NCBI GenBank assembly: GCA_002384765.1
Contig: DGBM01000096.1
Location: forward strand, 8,438 to 14,620
Direction of reading: 5' to 3'
DNA: 6,183 bases
Source of the DNA: Demequinaceae bacterium UBA4004
Lineage (GTDB): Bacteria > Actinomycetota > Actinomycetes > Actinomycetales > Demequinaceae
Shown here: positions 3,887-6,183 of the stretch, piece by piece
Position numbering within the stretch: the first letter of the stretch is position 1
How the letters are laid out: every line of letters starts with the position of its first letter
The notes under the pieces: model-generated
Databases searched by the model: none
What the model saw: only the letters and a program-made list of their open reading frames with translations
Told to the model about the DNA's origin: nothing
Translations under genes and position numbers: made by a program

Positions 3887-5039
3887 GACTGGAACACCCT
3901 CGACCGAATGGGACCCCAGGGCCCGCGAAGTCCTCGACGACCAGATCGCCGCATACGACGAGTTACGTGGGCGTTGCCCCGTCGCACACAGCGACTTCCT
4001 CGACTGGTCGGTGCTGCGGCATGACGACGTCGTGCGCGTGCTCGACGATCCTCAGACGTTCAGCAACGCGGTCACGGATCGGCTCACGGTACCCAACGGA
4101 ATGGATGCACCCGAGCACACCGAGTTCCGTCGCATCAACGACAAGTACTTCACTCCAGCTCTGATGAACGACTTCGAACCACGCTGCCGCGCCATCTGCG
4201 CCGACATCGTCGACGACGCGCCGCGGGGCGTGGCGACGGACCTCATGCCCGCGGTCGCCGAGATCTTCGCGCCGCGCGTGCAGAATGCGTTCCTCGGCTG
4301 GCCCGCGGACCTCGAGGAACCGCTGCGGCGCTGGACTGCCAAGAACCGCGTAGCCACGCTCGCGCAGGATCGGCCCGCCATGGCCGCCATCGCCGTCGAG
4401 TTCGACGGCTTCATCAGGGATCTGCTGAGCGTTCGCCGCCAGGCGGGTGACGCGGCACCGCAAGACCTCACGACTCTGCTACTTAGCGAGCGCGTCTGGG
4501 ATCGCCCCATGACAGACGAGGAACTGGTGAGCCTCCTCCGCAACTGGACCGTCGGCGAACTGAGCACGATCTCGGCGAGCGTCGGCATCCTCGCCCACCA
4601 CCTCGCGGTCCACCCCACGACCCAGCAGTTGCTTCGCGACGATCCCACCTTGATTGGCGCGGCGAATGACGAGATCCTGCGCATGAACGCACCGCTCATC
4701 GCCAACCGTCGCGTGACAACGCGTCAAGTCGAGGTCGGTGGACAGGTCATCGACGCGGGCGAACGCGTCACGGTGCTCTGGGCTTCTGCCAACCGCGATG
4801 AGTCGGTCTTCGGTGACCCCGACGAGTTCCGGCTTGACCGCAAGCCGGAAGACAACCTTGTATACGGCAGAGGCCTCCACGCGTGTCCGGGCGCGCCCTT
4901 GGCTCGACTGGAGTTGCGCGTGTTTGTTGAGGAGTTCCTCGCGCGCACCACCGACATCTCGTATCCGAGCGCCACCGCGCCCACCCGCGCGCACTATCCC
5001 GGCGGCGGATTCGCCACACTCCCGCTCGTCCTGCGCTGA
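3885..5039 (+). CDS. Cytochrome P450 monooxygenase-family protein
   Basis: The 384-residue protein is a soluble bacterial class P450 of nearly full length. Landmarks in order: the C-helix HTEFR (78-82), His and Arg for the heme propionates; the I-helix around WTVGELSTISASVGIL (221-236); the K-helix E263-I-L-R266; ANRRVTTR (273-280); SANRDESVFGDPDEF (301-315); and the heme loop YGRGLHACPG (327-336) with Cys334 as axial ligand. The I-helix is unusual. The acid normally before the conserved Thr appears to be Ser227, with Thr228 kept and Glu225 shifted. The substrate cannot be read from the sequence. The ferredoxin gene 95 bases upstream is a likely electron donor and no reductase is present. The start is GTG, six bases after GAAGGA. 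The frame is open far upstream, but that part only overlaps fdxA. Confidence 0.93.
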   Translation: MTGTPSTEWDPRAREVLDDQIAAYDELRGRCPVAHSDFLDWSVLRHDDVVRVLDDPQTFSNAVTDRLTVPNGMDAPEHTEFRRINDKYFTPALMNDFEPRCRAICADIVDDAPRGVATDLMPAVAEIFAPRVQNAFLGWPADLEEPLRRWTAKNRVATLAQDRPAMAAIAVEFDGFIRDLLSVRRQAGDAAPQDLTTLLLSERVWDRPMTDEELVSLLRNWTVGELSTISASVGILAHHLAVHPTTQQLLRDDPTLIGAANDEILRMNAPLIANRRVTTRQVEVGGQVIDAGERVTVLWASANRDESVFGDPDEFRLDRKPEDNLVYGRGLHACPGAPLARLELRVFVEEFLARTTDISYPSATAPTRAHYPGGGFATLPLVLR

Positions 5040-5076
5040 CAGCTCCCGCGCGACCCCCCACGCCGCTTTCTCCACA

Positions 5077-5101
5077 TTGACGATTTTCTTCCGTGTTTAA
5101 T
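5077..5101 (+). promoter_or_regulatory. AT-rich candidate promoter for regulator 2 and nar
   Basis: Between the P450 stop (5039) and the regulator start (5136), TTGACG (5077-5082) and TTTAAT (5096-5101) resemble -35 and -10 boxes. The spacer is only 13 bases, well below optimal, so they may not work as a pair, or they may need an activator. The drop in G+C in an otherwise GC-rich window supports a regulatory region. No full TTGAC-N4-GTCAA site is present. A terminator after the P450 gene is not visible either. Confidence 0.35.
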
Positions 5102-5135
5102 GCGGAGGGACGGCTCAGTGTGGTAGAAAAGCGCT

Positions 5136-5951
5136 ATGACCACCGGGACCGAACAAGCAGTGAGCGACGCGCTTCTCGCGATCGCGGCGCGTGTTGATGG
5201 CGAGCAACCACCGGGCATGCCTGGCAAGGGGACCGGGTCCCGCGCCCACATTCTCGCCAAGCTCGAGTCCAGCACGAGCGAGTTCACCATTGACGAACTG
5301 GCTGCGATCGTGGGCCTTCACCCCAACACGGTGCGAGCCCACCTCGACGTCTTAGTGGCCGGCGGGCGCGTCGAGCGCATCCAGGGAAGGCCACACGGGA
5401 GGGGGCGCCCGCCGCTTGCCTTCAAGGCGTCTGCGGACGCGCGCGCCCCCTACGACGAACTCTCCCGAGTGCTGAGCGAGTCACTGGAAGTCGCCAACGC
5501 TCCGGAGCTCGCGCGCCGGACCGCCGAACGATGGGCGCAGTCCCTTGAGCCGCAGCCGATCGCGACCACCGCCGACCAGGCCGTCGACCACGCCGTCGAG
5601 TCCCTCCATTCCGTCGGCTTCTCCGCCGAGGCGTCGCCCCTGAGGGACTCGATCACCATCGGCGCATGCCCCTTTGCGGAACTCGTGGAGGAGCACCCCA
5701 TCATTTGCGCCATCCACACCGAACTGCTCTCGACCGTCCTCAGTGCGTCTGGCCAAGAGGTCGGGGTCGAGGCGATGGACGTGTGGGTCATGCCCGCCCT
5801 GTGCCGCGCGCGACTCAGCCGGCCAGACCAGACGCCTGCACGCACGATCGACCCGCAGGCGTACGGCGATCACCTCCGTCCCCCTCTCCGGCGCCCCGCC
5901 GCGGCCACCGAAGCCCCGGACCCTCCCCACGCCGCCGCCCCTAGCGAATAG
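5136..5951 (+). CDS. Winged-helix transcriptional regulator with a SufR-like three-cysteine domain (regulator 2)
   Basis: The 271-residue protein is a paralogue of regulator 1. The winged helix spans about 36-98, with recognition helix LHPNTVRAHLDVL (61-73) and wing GRGRPPLAF (88-96). Its effector domain has C178-x12-C191-x31-C223, in GACPFAEL, IICAIHTE and ALCRARL, with His194 three residues after C191, the same layout as regulator 1. A Pro/Ala-rich, probably disordered tail (229-271) is absent from regulator 1. A cluster-binding sensor is likely by analogy with SufR-type proteins. It ends seven bases before narG and is almost surely in the nar transcript, which suggests it controls nitrate respiration and its own gene. 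The ATG has only a weak GAAAAG upstream. A GGAGG at 5104-5108 leads to a GTG that meets a stop two codons later, so I keep the ATG at 5136. Confidence 0.84.
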   Translation: MTTGTEQAVSDALLAIAARVDGEQPPGMPGKGTGSRAHILAKLESSTSEFTIDELAAIVGLHPNTVRAHLDVLVAGGRVERIQGRPHGRGRPPLAFKASADARAPYDELSRVLSESLEVANAPELARRTAERWAQSLEPQPIATTADQAVDHAVESLHSVGFSAEASPLRDSITIGACPFAELVEEHPIICAIHTELLSTVLSASGQEVGVEAMDVWVMPALCRARLSRPDQTPARTIDPQAYGDHLRPPLRRPAAATEAPDPPHAAAPSE

Positions 5952-5958
5952 GACTCCC

Positions 5959-6183
5959 ATGACAACGACGTCAGACCGCTCCAGCAGCATTGCCGGCAGC
6001 TTCCTGGTCAACGCGGGCCGGTTCTTCACGCCGGGGAAGGTGTCCGACGACCTCCGCACGGTGACCCGGGAGGGCGGCAGGGACGCGGACGCGTTCTACC
6101 GCGACCGCTGGAGCCACGACAAGATTGTGCGCAGCACCCACGGCGTGAACTGCACCGGCTCGTGCTCGTGGAAGATCTACGTC
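5959..6183 (+). CDS. narG: Respiratory nitrate reductase alpha subunit NarG, N-terminal 75 residues
   Basis: The frame from ATG 5959 runs off the right edge. It reads GRFFTPGKVSDDLRTVTREG (20-39), then FYRDRWSHDKIVRSTHGVNC (46-65) and TGSCSWKIYV (66-75), a near-exact match to NarG N-termini. His61, Cys65 and Cys69 correspond to the His/Cys ligands of the FS0 [4Fe-4S] cluster; the last cysteine lies beyond the edge. NarG is the large molybdenum (bis-MGD) subunit of the membrane-bound NarGHI complex. It faces the cytoplasm and reduces nitrate to nitrite with quinol electrons. No twin-arginine signal is seen, as normal for NarG. AGGA lies five bases upstream, inside the end of regulator 2. narH, narJ and narI are expected to the right but cannot be seen. 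Confidence 0.96.
   Translation, partial: MTTTSDRSSSIAGSFLVNAGRFFTPGKVSDDLRTVTREGGRDADAFYRDRWSHDKIVRSTHGVNCTGSCSWKIYV

Noticed and set aside
4712..4725. TGAC-N5-GTCA as a second Crp/Fnr site
   Set aside because: The spacing is one base off, the outer TT/AA bases do not fit on both sides, and it lies deep inside the P450 coding sequence.
3885..5039. Calling the P450 a CYP55-type nitric oxide reductase
   Set aside because: Only the missing I-helix acid and the nar context point that way. The I-helix and heme loop otherwise resemble ordinary bacterial P450s.
5118..5126. GTG after GGAGG (5104-5108) as the start of regulator 2
   Set aside because: GTG TGG is followed by TAG, so it gives only a two-codon peptide. 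It is not in frame with a usable coding region.
1..6183. CRISPR array, tRNA, rRNA, insertion sequence or attachment site
   Set aside because: No regularly spaced repeats, cloverleaf-like pattern, transposase motif or terminal inverted repeats were seen on either strand.

Overview
The window is about two-thirds G+C. It uses GTG starts and clear AGGAG-type ribosome binding sites. The FdxA-type ferredoxin, the FGxGxHxC-class P450, the Fe-S-type winged-helix regulators and the NarG N-terminus all look like those of an aerobic to facultatively anaerobic high-GC actinobacterium (Actinomycetota). This placement is an inference from protein style, and I cannot name a genus.

Left part (1-1313, minus strand): the 5' portion of a DUF6448 gene runs off the left edge. 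Its upstream DNA holds a near-textbook Crp/Fnr-type site, TTGAC-N4-GTCAA, placed 41.5 bases upstream of the start predicted from a -10 box. Next is a nitronate monooxygenase-type gene that is open but lacks the middle of the family's TIM barrel. A 9-bp inverted repeat follows its stop codon.

Middle part (1314-3320, plus strand): after a divergent intergenic region comes a flavin-reductase-domain gene. It too lacks an internal block, which here includes the FMN-binding loop. A small DUF488 (YeaO-like) gene follows, joined by an ATGA stop/start overlap to a winged-helix regulator with a three-cysteine, SufR-like C-terminal domain.

Right part (3321-6183, plus strand): an AT-rich dyad and two hairpins lead into a 7Fe ferredoxin gene (fdxA). 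Then comes a cytochrome P450 whose ribosome binding site and GTG start lie inside a 16-bp perfect palindrome. A second, paralogous three-cysteine regulator follows, 7 bases from narG, the respiratory nitrate reductase catalytic subunit, which is cut by the window edge.

Reading of the whole: this looks like a redox or nitrogen-oxide responsive neighbourhood. Two related candidate Fe-S regulators bracket a ferredoxin/P450 pair, and the second is probably co-transcribed with the nar operon. A plausible model is that the regulators sense O2, NO or Fe-S status and control fdxA, the P450 and nar, while a separate Crp/Fnr protein controls the DUF6448 gene. The two internally deleted flavin-related genes suggest local gene decay, or an assembly problem. 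The regulatory model is inference; the gene identities, motifs and dyads are read from the sequence.
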